Origin: Polymyxa betae
Lineage: Eukaryota; Endomyxa; Phytomyxea; Plasmodiophorida; Plasmodiophoridae
Length of the DNA stretch: 64,000 bases
Assembly (NCBI GenBank): GCA_003693705.1
Contig: RBZT01000673.1
Location: 67,887 to 131,886 of the forward strand
Reading direction: 5' to 3'
Part shown: positions 45,994-56,716 of the stretch, in pieces
How positions within the stretch are numbered: the first letter of the stretch is position 1
Layout: each line of letters starts with the position of its first letter
Translations under genes and position numbers: made by a program
Notes under the pieces: generated by a model
What the model saw: the letters and a program-made list of their open reading frames with translations, nothing else
Told to the model about the DNA's origin: nothing
Database searches by the model: none

Positions 45994-48369
45994 ATGGGGG
46001 ACTCGGCGTCGCGGTCGAATACGAGAGCCACCAGAACACGCGCAGGCGGAAGGGCTCGTCCGCCTGCAACACCAATCCGTCGCCGACCGAAGTCGTCACC
46101 ATCGGTTGGTCGTGAGCAATCGCCCAAAACAAGGAAGACCCCATCGGGTGGCCCGCCTGCAGTGCCAGCACGGCCTCGATCCAAGGCATCTTCACCGATT
46201 GTCAATGACGATGATGAATCCCCAACGAAACGTCAGAAACGCGCTTCAACGCAACCGAAACGAGGGGTGAACGGGAAAGAGCAGGTTGCGAGAAAAATTC
46301 TTTCGGATAGCCCAGAGGAAGCCCTCACCGAGATGTGTCCCGAGCCGCCATTATTCTCAGAGTTGCTGGAAAAATCCTGGATGGCATTGCATGATTTTGA
46401 ATCAATCGTTTCTCTCCCAAACACACCTGCTGTCTCTGATAAAAACCCGAAGGACGAAATTTGCCTTGTTTGCCAGGAATCGGACCAGCTTACGTTCTGC
46501 AGACGTTGCGTACATGCAATATGCTCGAATTGCACTGAAATCGACATGGATTGCCGCACGCGTTGGTACTGCTCGCTATCAGGTCTTCGCTGTACCAAAC
46601 GTCGCCAGAAACAAACCTCGGATGGCATTTTAAAGGAAGACGATGAACGAGCAAGAACCAAGAAAACTGTGAAATTGAAACCTGGAGACTTCGTCGAGCT
46701 GACATCATCGGAAACTCCACGATTTGTGAAAAGTCGTGCCTGGGCACCAGACTATGATTCTGATGCCGAAACATGTGGTTGTGGACGGGACCGTGTTTAT
46801 TTCGCTCGGATTGTGGCCACCAAGTCAACCGTGCTAGTTGTCGAGTTCCTGATCTATCCTGACCAAACCGCCATCACAACTTTACGTGAAAACGAGCTGC
46901 TGTTGACAACCACCAAGTATGACATCCCACGTCGTGCTATCTTGGGACATGCATCGAAGCCCATCGTAATGTCATTGGATTCACAAACGCAGAGCGGCGA
47001 TTGTTATTTAGTTCGTAGCCGATACGATCTGAATCGTCGAATTCGTCGTCCATTGCTTGCAAATGGACCTGCTGACACCTGCCAAGCTGATGTTGTTATC
47101 GATTCGCGATCGCAAGGACCAGACAATAATTTATCGCTTATTGAGAAAGCTGTACAGTCGCTGCAGCTGTCTAGCGCTCCTGATATTCTTCCTTGCCGTG
47201 ATAAAGAGCGGGCTGAGATCGAGCGCATTCTTATCGCTCAACTTCGTGTTGGAGGCGGTAGCGGCGGTGGTTTATACATTTCGGGATTGCCTGGGACGGG
47301 GAAAACAGCGACCGTTCGTAGAGTGATTTGCGGTTTACAGCAGAAATCAGGCCTCCCTAATTTCAAATACCTCGAAATCAACGCTCTGAAACTGCAAGCG
47401 CCTCGATATGCTTATACGAAGCTATGGGAAGCGATCAGTGGCCAGTATTGCTCCCCAGCGAAGGCACTCACCAATCTGCAGAAGTTTTATAGCAGACCTC
47501 GATCTCAGCGCCGAAAACAAATCATCATCCTCGTGCTTGATGAATTCGATTATCTGGTCGACTCCAAGACTCATAATGTTCGTATGATGTCTTCATCTGA
47601 TATTGTACTAAATGTTGATAGGTAATTTATAATCTGTTCACATTCCCGACAGCTAAAAAATCGGGACTGATTGTCGTCGGGATTGCGAACACGCTCGGTA
47701 ACGCGAAACGGCATCGCTTTCAACGAATCCAAATTGATTTTTGTTTTAGACCTACCTGAGAGAATTGGAGGGCGGGTATTCAGTCGTCTTGGTTTACAGT
47801 GCATGAACTTCGAGCCATACACCGCCCAGCAAATTGAACAAATCATTTTGGAACGCCTTAATGGACTGCAAATTGTCGCCGACCTACACGCTATCACTTT
47901 GTGTGCCAAAACGATTGCTTCGACTTCAGGCGATTTAAGGCGGGCGCTAGAAATTATCAGCACAGCGGTTGAACTGTGCTCTGCCGATGGCGGAAAGCTC
48001 ACCATCAATCATGTCGCTTTGGCCAAGAACCAGTTCAGCGATACTCCAGCAATTCGGTATATTATTGGAGGTGCTGTACATGAGCTTGCACTATTATGTG
48101 CCTTCCTACAAGAACTGAAACAAATTGGACGGCACGAAGCCGACTATGATGCGGTTGTTCGACGACTGGTCCGGATATTGACCAGTCGTGGAAAACAAGT
48201 CGCACCAAGCACTGTTATCGATCGAGTTCTTCACGAAATGTCAGACAAAGGTCTGATTTTATTATCACAAAAACGTGATTGTGCACGTCCAAATCTTCGC
48301 CTCTACACCAATATCGAAGATGTCAGGTTTGCCTTACAGAAGACATCCTTTAGTGATATCACTCTATAA
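45994..48369 (+). CDS. ORC1: Origin recognition complex subunit ORC1 with PHD-like finger and BAH
   Basis: ATG 45994. Introns at 47578-47621 (44 nt) and 47698-47749 (52 nt) restore the frame. The ~120-residue N-terminus is basic and disordered. A cysteine-rich PHD-like finger follows (CLVCQESDQLTFCRRC, then CSNC and further Cys). Next is a BAH domain (GDFVELTSSE...VYFARIVAT) and the AAA+ ATPase: Walker A SGLPGTGKTATVRR, Walker B IIILVLDEFDYL, then VIYNLFTFPT, VVGIANTLG|DLPERIGGRV, LGLQCMNFEPYTAQQIEQII. A winged-helix-like end stops at 48369. Order PHD-BAH-AAA+ recalls plant ORC1, where a PHD accompanies BAH. The protein marks replication origins. Confidence 0.92.
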
Positions 48370-48456
48370 GAAAATCACTGTATACACGGTTTTATTGTTT
48401 TGCACAATTTTCAAGTATGATCCCTGTGACGATAGCGAACATCAAAGGTCGAAATC

Positions 48457-48992
48457 ATGACGAATGCGAAAAGGCCCTCTAGGCTGCCATCAGCAAATTC
48501 GGCCACTGCTGTCTCCAGCAAAGATAAAGAGATTTCTTTAGTGGGATTCGATGATACCAAATCGCCAGAAGAGATGGTTCGTTGGCTGTCAATCCAGCTG
48601 AATAGAGCACCGGATCCAGTGGATCTGTACGCCTGTGGAAAGGAGACCTACGACACCGGTATGTATCGGGCAAGTGCTGTCTTTCTGGAAAGATATGTAA
48701 TGACGCCCAATGCCCTGCTTCCCGGCCATCATCTGCTAGGCTATGCATTAGCAGCCGTAAATCGGCGCGAGGAAGCAATATCCCATCTTATTCTTTGTGC
48801 AAACTGTTAGTAAGTGCAGTTCGTAAAGATTTCCTGAATGAGATTTGAATAGCTGGATTCGACGCTGATTGGCAAGTCATTGTCGAGCTACGACTAGAGT
48901 CGCTTGAAGAAAATCAACAGACTGAGCAACTGCAAACCCAAGTGAGACAGAATGTTGATAACGCCCTATCTCAAGTCGAGCAAGCTCTCTAA
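48457..48992 (+). CDS. Small TPR-like protein
   Basis: ATG 48457. Exon 1 runs to the GTTAGT donor at ~48807, and after a 49-nt intron the frame continues SGFDADWQVIVELRLESLEE to the stop at 48992, giving ~160 residues. The middle (DLYACGKETYDTGMYRASAV, then GHHLLGYALAAVNRREEAIS) looks like two TPR helical hairpins. The C-terminus is a Gln-rich coiled coil. No precise family. Confidence 0.6.
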
Positions 48993-49284
48993 ATCAAGTC
49001 TTTCTAGCCTCAAAAGCATTGATAATCGATCATATATTATAGGGAACAATTTTACACCTACATCGTATTCTTGTTTTGGGGGATTTTACTATGACAAATT
49101 TGAAGATGAACTGGCTTCATGAATACAAATTTAGGAACAGTTGACATTTGACCAAATTTTATTCTGTATGAAACTGCTGAAAGCTATGATTCCAAACTTA
49201 TTGATTCGAACGACGATATTCTTTGTCTTACTTTGAAATCAATTCATCTATCTGTGAAATCAATTGTTAATGCATCGCCAGATG
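48993..49284. other. AT-rich intergenic, convergent genes
   Basis: About 290 bp between two convergent genes, T/A-rich. No feature seen. Confidence 0.4.
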
Positions 49285-50133
49285 CTAAATCTTTTCAACT
49301 ATTGTAAATCGCTTCAAACATGGAGAATGTATTTCCAATCTGATTACTCGAGCAGTAGTTCGATTTAGATCCACCCATTGCCATTGCTGTTTTATATGAC
49401 CTAAATCTTGGCATTTGAGCTTTGCTGATTTCAGTTTAATGGGGAGCTGAACAAGAGCACCAAAAGCCTCGTCTCGTATTAAATGCTGAAGCACGTTTAT
49501 TCGACGCCTCAGAATGAAATTTGAAGGATGGCAATGTCCATAAACCTGTGCTGTTGCTAACAGTCGAGCGTGATTCTTGTCTCGAGCAGCGTGTTTAATC
49601 AATTCGGCGAATCAATGGAAAGGATTTCAGTCATTGAACTTGTGCGAAGACGTTTGCTGGAATTGAAACGGCTGGATGGTCAATGTGCTGGTGTGATCCC
49701 TTGAAAACAAGACCGTGCCTCAACGAAAGTAACAGAATTCGTAAAATAACCAAAATAAGATTATACTGCAATATCAGCATGGAGCAATTTTCTTCTTGTC
49801 CAAGCTCAAAAGTGTATGCAAACTTAAACACTGCTTGGACAGTATGCAATAGATACTTTGGTTCACGAAACACGTGAAAACATAGATTCTAGTAGATAGG
49901 TTTTCTGACAGCATTCCGCCTGAGCTTTGAATGGCAGGAAGAGTAATCTTGCTCAGCCATATATAATGCAAGGAAATAGGTAGACATGCCAAACTGTAGA
50001 ACTGAAATGCAGTGCGACTCATTTTAATTCTACACGGTTGATAGGCAGCCACAGAGATTGACATCTCCTGTTCCAAAAATTGTTCGACCTCACTAAACCC
50101 TCTGTAAATCAATAGATCCAGCGTCCCCAACAT
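49285..50133 (-). CDS. Uncharacterised helical protein, ~3 exons
   Basis: Minus-strand frames join in series: MLGTLDLLIYRGFSEVEQFL at 50133, then FREPKYLLHTVQAVFKFAYT (~49860) and YNLILVILRILLLSLRHG, then LIKHAARDKNHARLLATAQV to FTIVEKI stop at 49285. Hydrophobic helices dominate. No known domain. Exon borders are guesses. Confidence 0.4.
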
Positions 50134-50375
50134 CGAGACAGATTTTTTTTTTTGTAATCGAAATCCCTACTTCACAGTCCCTCTTTAAATTTGTATGAGA
50201 CTGGCAGCATTTGAAATTTGTTTGGGAGGAAATGGAAGGTGCACAAAACTGCGCCACGCACTTTTACTTTTAAATAGCGCAAAAGTATTTTACAGTCGCG
50301 CAGTTTGTGAAACTCAATTGCCCGTAACGCAGTTCTCTGGATCGCATCGTTTCTTCGTGATCCAAATACAGAAGC

Positions 50376-50640
50376 TTGCAGGCTTTCACAAGAAAAAACT
50401 GCACATACTCTTTTCAGGATCTGCAAAAGGTCGTTCCCGTGGCATTGAAAAGTGTTCCTGTACAGCAAATCCAAAAATTTGCTCGGAAGTGTTATCGCTA
50501 CATGGACGCATATCGCGTCTGCGATGCAGGAGTGAATAAGTTAACTCCAGATCAAGTGGAGAAAGCCGTTAAGAAGTATCGGAGTCATCGCCGAATTCCA
50601 GTGCGAATTTTGAATGAGATCAAATTCTACACAAATTTAA
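50376..50640 (+). mobile_element. Transposase-like C-terminal fragment
   Basis: A plus-strand frame reads DLQKVVPVALKSVPVQQIQK, FARKCYRYMDAYRVCDAGVN, then VEKAVKKYRSHRRI. The pattern (hydrophobic-VP...I-x-x-F-x-R-x-x-R-Y-M-x-A-Y) resembles the tail of DDE transposases after the last catalytic residue. No catalytic core or complete ends are present, so it would be a dead remnant. Repeated GCGCACTTTT-like strings around 50240 and 50706 could be decayed terminal repeats. Confidence 0.4.
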
Positions 50641-50709
50641 TAATTATAATAAAAAAGTACTTCTGTGAAATCAAAGTATATTGTCCGGTAAAAATGCCAA
50701 ATTTCTAAA

Positions 50710-51063
50710 AGTGCGCGCGCACATTATCTGAAATCGAATTGAAACAATGTAAAATTAAGATGAGTCGCACTATATATCGATTTGGTCATTGCTATCACTC
50801 GACCAACGCGTTTAGGTGCATTTCGCACTGGTGAGTGTGACGCATCGACACGGCGCAGGTCAGCGCAACCTTCACCCCAGTCTGTGATGAGCACAGCTCA
50901 CACTGTCTTCTTACTTATGATTGTTAATTCGGCATGGTGATAAGACACTTAGCGCAGCCCTTTTCAAATCATTGAAGGGTTCCGCTCAGTGATCAGTTCA
51001 ATACTTCAATTGTTCTTAACTTGATTTGCCACATTTTACAAATCTCCTTTCGGTCGACACATC
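50710..51063. promoter_or_regulatory. Upstream region of PEPCK
   Basis: About 350 bp without a gene, ahead of the PEPCK start. Likely promoter by position. Confidence 0.35.
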
Positions 51064-53487
51064 ATGGCAAAGACTTTACAACCATCGCTGAAACAGGCGC
51101 TATCTGCTGCCGATATGATTGACGGAATGATGAAATTCAAGCGCACTGGTGATGCGGAAACCGATGTGTGCCGTCAATTGGCAGCTTTTGGATTCAACGG
51201 AGAAGTGATCCATAACGCGTCCGCTCCTGTTCTGTACGAACACGCCCTAACGCTCAACCATGGAACAGCGATAACGTCAACTGGGGCATTAGCCACTAAT
51301 TCCGGATCGAAAACCGTCAGTCTGCTTTGCGTCTTCAGTGACCTGGTTAAATTCTCCTTTAGGGTCGCTCACCAACTGATAAGCGCATCGTTAAAGAACG
51401 TACGACAAAGGATGATGTCTGGTGGGGTGATGTTAACATCCCATTAGACGAACATGTAAGATGTGAATTCGTTTATTGCACTTCCAACTAATCCTTTCGT
51501 TAGTCCTTTATGATTAACCGTGAACGAGCCATAGACCATCTGAATATTTCGCCGAGAATCTAGTAAGACGTCCGCTTTTCCTTCTGGTATGTCTAACTCT
51601 ACGCTTGCAGCGTTTTCGATGGATTTGCAGGCTGGGACGCTACCTACCGCATCAAAGGTGATTTTGCGAAGAAAACTCGCATCATGCTGAGATGTGTTTC
51701 TAGTTCGTGTAATTACTGTGTCTCCTTACCATGCTCTGTTCATGAGCAACATGCTTATCAAGCCCAATGAAGAGGAGCTTGAGACTTTCGGGCACCCAGA
51801 CCTTATCATCTATAACGCTGGAGTAAGGGGATTGTAATTTCTTTTCTGTTGTCATAATGCTATTTAGGGGTTTCCGGCTAATCGGTTTACAACTGGAATG
51901 ACTTCTGCTACGTATGATTATTGTTACTACTGTTATAGTAGCTTAGTTTGATGTTACAGCTCCGTTGCGTTACATTTACAACGTGGTGAAATGGTATCGT
52001 AACGTACTCTTATCTACATTTGGTTACCCTTAACATCTGGTTAGGTCATCTTGGGGACATTGTATGCTGGCGAGATGAAGAAGGGCATTTTCACTGTCAT
52101 GCATTGTAGAGTCGTTTTGTAATGTCGATTGATTGATTTTATGTAATTCTCATTAGATTTGATGCCAAAAAGAGGAGTATTGAGCTTACATTCTTCCGCT
52201 AATGTCGGAGACAATGGAACCACCCTTTTTTTCGGTCTTTCTGGAACTGGGAAAACCACGCTCTCAGCCGATCCAAAGCGAAAGCTTATTGGTGATGATG
52301 AGCATTGCTGGAGCGATGATGGCGTTTTTAATATTGAAGGTTCGACTCTTTGACGTGTTTGATTTGGAGACAGTTCTCAAAGTCATTAGGGGGCTGCTAT
52401 GCTAAGGTTATCGACCTATCAGCTGAGTCCGAACCCGAAATTTTCAATGCCATTAGGTAGCCTGGATTGAGAACTTTCTGATCTGCTTATTTTATGTGCA
52501 GATTTGGGACAGTTTTAGAGAATGTCGTTGTTGATTCGAAGACTCGAGTAGTTGATTACACAGATACGTCACTGACAGAAAATACGCGAGCTGCTTACCC
52601 AATCGAGTTCATTCCTAATGCCGTGATTCCATGCATTGGCGACCATCCAACCAACATAATTCTGCTGACTTGTGATGCTTTCGGTGTACTCCCACCTGTG
52701 TCGAAACTTACGACTGCACAAGCTATGTACCACTTTATTTCGGGGTATGAGTATCAAGCCATGAAACTTGCACATGAAATTTATTTCTTCTAGTTACACT
52801 GCAAAGATTGCAGGGACTGAAGTTGGGATCAAAGAACCTCAAGCAACGTTCTCGGCATGTAAGCGTCTCCGCGTCTTCATTTAAAATATGGCCTCTCATA
52901 ATGGTGTTATAGGCTTTGGTGAACCTTTCTTGGTATCGATTTGAGTTATCTTTGAGTTTCCTGCTAAGAATCATTGAAAATATAGGTTTGGCACCCCGCT
53001 AAATATGCTACGATGCTAGCTGAAAAGTTGGAGCGCCACGGATGCTCTGCTTGGGTATTCGATGATTCATGAAAGCAAACAAAACACATTTCTGAAACAT
53101 GCTTTTTAGTTAGTTAACACGGGATGGGTTGGTGGAAAATACGGCATCGGCAAACGCTGTCCTTTGAAGTATTCTCGAGCTATCATCGATGCAATTAACT
53201 CTGGAGAGCTCGTACAGACCGAGTTCTCGAAGTTCCCTGTACGTGGCTTCATCTGGCTTTTGCTCGGTTTAATCTCGATTCGACAGATTTTCGATCTTAG
53301 CGTTCCAAAGTTTGTTGATGGAGTTCCTAGTGATATCTTGGATCCATGCAATGCCTGGAAAGACAAAAACGCTTTTAATGAGACCGTGCTGCAATTGGCG
53401 AAACTATTCGTTCAGAACTTTGAAACATATATTCATGGGACGCCAGAAGAGGTCATCGCTGCAGGACCTAATTTACGTCAAGAATAA
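51064..53487 (+). CDS. PCK1: ATP-dependent phosphoenolpyruvate carboxykinase
   Basis: Start ATG 51064. About ten small exons and introns. Spliced blocks in order: [90 protein letters not shown], the P-loop [18 protein letters not shown] with [67 protein letters not shown] and PYSRAI-like [10 protein letters not shown]. The kinase-type [10 protein letters not shown] and metal-binding GDDEHCW identify the ATP family rather than the GTP enzyme of animals. It makes PEP from oxaloacetate for gluconeogenesis. No mitochondrial leader is obvious. Confidence 0.93.
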
Positions 53488-53836
53488 ACTTCATGCCGTT
53501 GCCAGCGCCTTTTTTATTCGAATAAATTGGATATTATTGTCATCGCCTTTTCTCTCCAATTTAACCAAAATTGATATTCGGTACTATTACTGTATTGCCT
53601 TTTATCTTAAAACTAACCTATAATCGCGAACCGAACAAATCAAAACAGCATGAAACCAGGGACTCATTGCATGGGAGAACTATCCATATTTTAGGATATT
53701 GGCCCTTAGCATGCCACAGACAAACTTGAGACGCGATCATCAGTAACACAGTTTAACAGTGATGAGCCGATAAAACTCTTGGGAATTATGAGACGATGCG
53801 AGATCAGTATTGTGTTGCCTAGTCTTGCCTTGGTCA
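53488..53836. other. Intergenic after PEPCK
   Basis: About 350 bp, AT-rich, no feature seen. Confidence 0.4.
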
Positions 53837-54046
53837 ATGTCTGAAGAAGAGCCTGATGCTCTTTCTGATTTTACTTTAGGCATTGCCGGAAATTTGAATT
53901 TTGAATTTACAGTGATTGAAGTGCAAACGTTGATAATGGAATTGCGAAACTTCCTATATTTCGCCCAAGAGGTAAAGGTGCATCACCATGCTGGACTCGT
54001 CGTGAAACGAACCTTTGGGAATCAAATCACAAAATCAGGAATTTGA
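53837..54046 (+). CDS. Possible small protein (69 aa)
   Basis: ATG 53837 opens MSEEEPDALSDFTLGIAGNL and ends FGNQITKSGI. Acidic start, mixed hydrophobic middle. No family. The frame is open in one piece, but short. Confidence 0.35.
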   Translation: MSEEEPDALSDFTLGIAGNLNFEFTVIEVQTLIMELRNFLYFAQEVKVHHHAGLVVKRTFGNQITKSGI

Positions 54047-54144
54047 TAAAATGTCAAGCGGTCGGTGCGGAACATTGATTTTCGCATCTCGAACAAACCG
54101 ACCACTGCAACACATTCAGATTCAGAACATAGAAGAAGTTCCTT

Positions 54145-54220
54145 ATCAATATAGGTCCCATAACGAAAATCGCAGTTTTTAGAACTTCGGATATAAGGTT
54201 GGTGTTGCTATCTTTGTTCA
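54145..54220 (+). promoter_or_regulatory. Pol III promoter of SRP RNA copy 2
   Basis: ATATAAGG at 54191-54198 is a TATA element ~25 bp upstream of the RNA start. GGTCCCATAACG (about 54156-54167) and AATCGCAGTTT are shared with copy 1 at the same spacing. Confidence 0.6.
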
Positions 54221-54514
54221 GTCGGGAGCGTAGCGCACTCCTGTGGCCCTAGTTGGGGACTACGACTGTGTGGATGGCTGATGGCGTTGGGACGCCCAGG
54301 CTGCGCCATGTTGAGGGTCGGCCCATTGCAAAGCGGCGGTCAACAGTGGCAGATCTCCGGAGGGAGGCCTGTCTCGGTTGATAATGAGGGAGGGACCGCC
54401 TAAGGCCGGGAACGGAGCAGGGAATACTTCCCACCGTCGCTAGTGCAAGGAACACTGACCTGAATGGCCGCTTGGATCACGTACCAACGTTCAGACGTGA
54501 GACCTCAGTTTTTT
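54221..54514 (+). ncRNA. SRP RNA (7SL), copy 2
   Basis: 294 nt from GTCGGGAGCG to the T run at 54509-54514. The helix 6 GGAG tetraloop is at 54359-54362. The helix 8 motif GGCCGGGAACGGAGCAGG (54404-54421) gives a GGGA tetraloop and the AGCAG internal-loop strand. The Alu domain starts CGGGAGCGTAGCGCACTCCT. Only a couple of bases differ from copy 1, in the Alu domain (CCCTAG versus CCTCAG). The RNA scaffolds SRP proteins for co-translational ER targeting. Confidence 0.92.
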
Positions 54515-54550
54515 GAGCTTTAACGTTCAGACGTGAGACCTCAGTTTTTT
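54515..54550 (+). repeat. Tandem duplicate of the SRP RNA 3' end and terminator
   Basis: After the first T run the sequence AACGTTCAGACGTGAGACCTCAG plus six T occurs again (54523-54550). The same doubling is present at copy 1 (30505-30542). It may serve as a back-up Pol III terminator. Confidence 0.75.
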
Positions 54551-54630
54551 GTCTATTTCTTATCAACTTTTTATTTCTGTCCTTTCTGATCTCTCTCTCC
54601 ACCCAATTCCGATTATTTAGCATTCAAAGT

Positions 54631-54960
54631 TCATCCACATCGAGCTGGATCTGCAATGTCATATGCAGCTTCATATCTTTCAAAACAGGCTTGGGTCGCT
54701 CTCACCGATTTCTTCGATAACGGTTTTAGCTCACTCGATGCAATCTAACCGGTGTACTCTGATATTGGCTAGAACGCTTGAAATGCTTTTGCGAAGCACC
54801 GCTCGATCTTTAGCTTTCATGACCCAGCCTGTTCCTTTCCATTCCAGGACAATATCATGCAATGCAACCCTGTATCAGTATTCAAATTTTTATTGTAGAG
54901 ATCAGACCTACATACTGCAGCGAAGTCTGATATCAGCTAACAAAATCACTTGACGCTCAT
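54631..54960 (-). CDS. Small protein (~70 aa), three exons
   Basis: Rebuilt from three exons: ATG AGC at 54960, then a 28-nt GTCAAG...ATATCAG intron, TSLQ, a second intron (GTATGT...GATACAG), VALHDIVLEWKGTGWVMKAK with DRAVLRKSISSVLANIR, then a 46-nt intron (GTACACC...ATCGAAG) and KSVRATQACFERYEAAYDIA to DPARCG stop at 54631. All joins keep frame. The last exon overlaps the duplicated segment and its remnant at 30350-30425 preserves KATSQACF, supporting a real exon. Family not recognised. Confidence 0.5.
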
Positions 54961-55167
54961 CTGTCCTGCATTGCAATTTCTTATTCTTGCCAAAGAATCA
55001 AATCGATATCTCCGATTCTAAGCCGAAAGCAGCAGCCGCGCTTAAAACAACTTTGAATCACAACATTCGTCTGTAGTTTGCAGGAAATGTCCTCTGCAAA
55101 AGCGTAACATTTTATAAAATAACGAAGAGCATCCTGATTATGGAAATAGGGTTTTACTGATAAACAT

Positions 55168-56510
55168 TTAGGCTTCAGGTTGCGCATTTACTGAGACAAG
55201 TCCATCCTTAAGACAATCGATTATGGCATCTGTAAATAGCTGGGTATTGCCTTGCCCTCCAACATCTTTGGTTCGTGAAGACGGATCCTGCAATCTGTTT
55301 GCAGCAATCAGCAATGATATAGGAAAATTGCCAAATCGGCAGGAGTTACGTTTTCAGTAAAGCAGCCTCAATGTGTTTAGCTGCGTTCTCCTCTCCAAGA
55401 TATTTCAGCATCATGGTTGCAGAAAGAATCTGCGACGTGGGATTAGCGATACCCTTCCCAGCAATATCAGGAGCAGATCCATGTGCTGGCTCAAATAGCG
55501 CATGGTCAACGCCGTACTGGCCGCTATAGGCCACGCCTAATGATCCCGTTAGACCGGCGCCAAGATCTGAAATTAAGTCCCCGAATAGGTTAGGGCATAA
55601 TAGGACATCGCTCTTTGAAGGATCAAGTACGAGCTTCGTGCTGAATTCCAATAAGTATCAATATTTGGCCAAACATCAAACACGAATGTCGAATCATTGC
55701 ATCATGACCCGATTCGGGCGCTTACGTACATGAGACTGTCAGCAAGTTGTTCTGTGTACTGAACGTCTTGATAATCTGCAGCTATTTGACGGGCACACTG
55801 CAGGAATAACCCATCGGCTAGAGGGCAGACATTGGCTTTATGGACAGCTGTGACACACGAACGACCATTATCTCGAGCATACTGAAAAGCAAATTTGGCA
55901 ATTCTTGTGCTGGCATTCCTACTTATCCGCTTAATGCCTTCAACCGTGTTCTGATCAACCCAACGCTCTTCTCCCGTGTATAAATCCTATAAAAACAAGT
56001 AAGCCGACAACGCTGTCTTGTTCGTGAGCATGATCACCTCAGTATTCTCACGTATTACAACCAGATCGACATTGTCAAATAGGGAACGAACGCCAGGTAA
56101 AGTTCGAGAAGGACGAACGTTGGCGAACAGGTTGAACAATTTCCGCAAAGCCTGATTGGCGCTGGTAAAAGACTTTCCATTGACTTCTACTTTGGGACTC
56201 GTTCCCGGTGGTACTGTGATTGGTCCTTTGAAGATCACACCAGTTTCATCGAAAGCAGACAGAATGCGTTCATCAAGAAACTTTCCTAATACAAAGTACA
56301 TGGGAATGTGTTTTCGATTGCAGCTAATTCTATACCAGATTTCAAATAATAATCGTTACCAAATTCATATTCTTTCCAATTGATCTGAACTCCAGAAGCC
56401 TCAATAATTCTACAGGTATTATCGACACATTCAGGTCCGATCCCATCACCTCGAAGCAACACTCTAGACAGCCAATCTGAGAATTCTTCAATCAACCAAA
56501 CCCTTTTCAT
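55168..56510 (-). CDS. IDH: NAD-type isocitrate dehydrogenase subunit
   Basis: ATG AAA AG at 56510, then a 41-nt intron, gives MKRVLLRGDGIGPECVDNTC. Following exons include FKGPITVPPGTSPKVEVNGK, ALRKLFNLFANVRPSRTLPG, VDLVVIRENTE, LYTGEERWVDQNTVEGIKRI, TAVHKANVCPLADGLFL, VLLCPNLFGDLISDLGAGLT, LFEPAHGSAPDIAGKGIANP and RTKDVGGQGNTQLFTDAI. These are the substrate, NAD-binding and hinge motifs of the IDH/IMDH family. VRPSRTLPG and the GSAPDIAGKGIANP motif fit NAD-dependent IDH of the TCA cycle. No targeting sequence precedes the start, so an upstream exon may be missing or the protein uses internal targeting. Confidence 0.9.
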
Positions 56511-56572
56511 ACACAGAATGGCTGGAACGTGGTCGAACCTGGCTCAAAGACCGGGTCAATGTGGATTTCAGC

Positions 56573-56716
56573 ATGCTCATAAAATGTCTACAACGCACTT
56601 TCGATTATACTGTACCAACTAGCAAACGAATGTTGGTTTGGTTTAATGCCGCTCTGCAGTACATAGTTGACGAGGATGAAAATCTTATCGGCCCACGAGC
56701 AATGTCAGACAAATGA
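56573..56716 (+). CDS. Uncharacterised short frame, divergent from IDH
   Basis: An open plus-strand frame reaches from before 56492 to the stop at 56716 and reads TEWLERGRTWLKDRVNVDFS, MLIKCLQRTFDYTVPTSKRM, LVWFNAALQYIVDEDENLIG. It looks protein-like, but the only in-frame ATG is 56573 and the upstream part overlaps IDH exon 1 on the other strand. It could be the last exon of a gene whose start I cannot see. Confidence 0.3.
   Translation: MLIKCLQRTFDYTVPTSKRMLVWFNAALQYIVDEDENLIGPRAMSDK

Larger units (their letters stand above)
54140..54725. repeat. Inverted segmental duplication, copy 2
   Basis: Opposite-orientation partner of 30340-30908, separated by ~23 kb. Contains the SRP RNA gene, its promoter and the last exon of a small minus-strand gene that is intact only here, so this is likely the parental copy. 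Confidence 0.85.
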
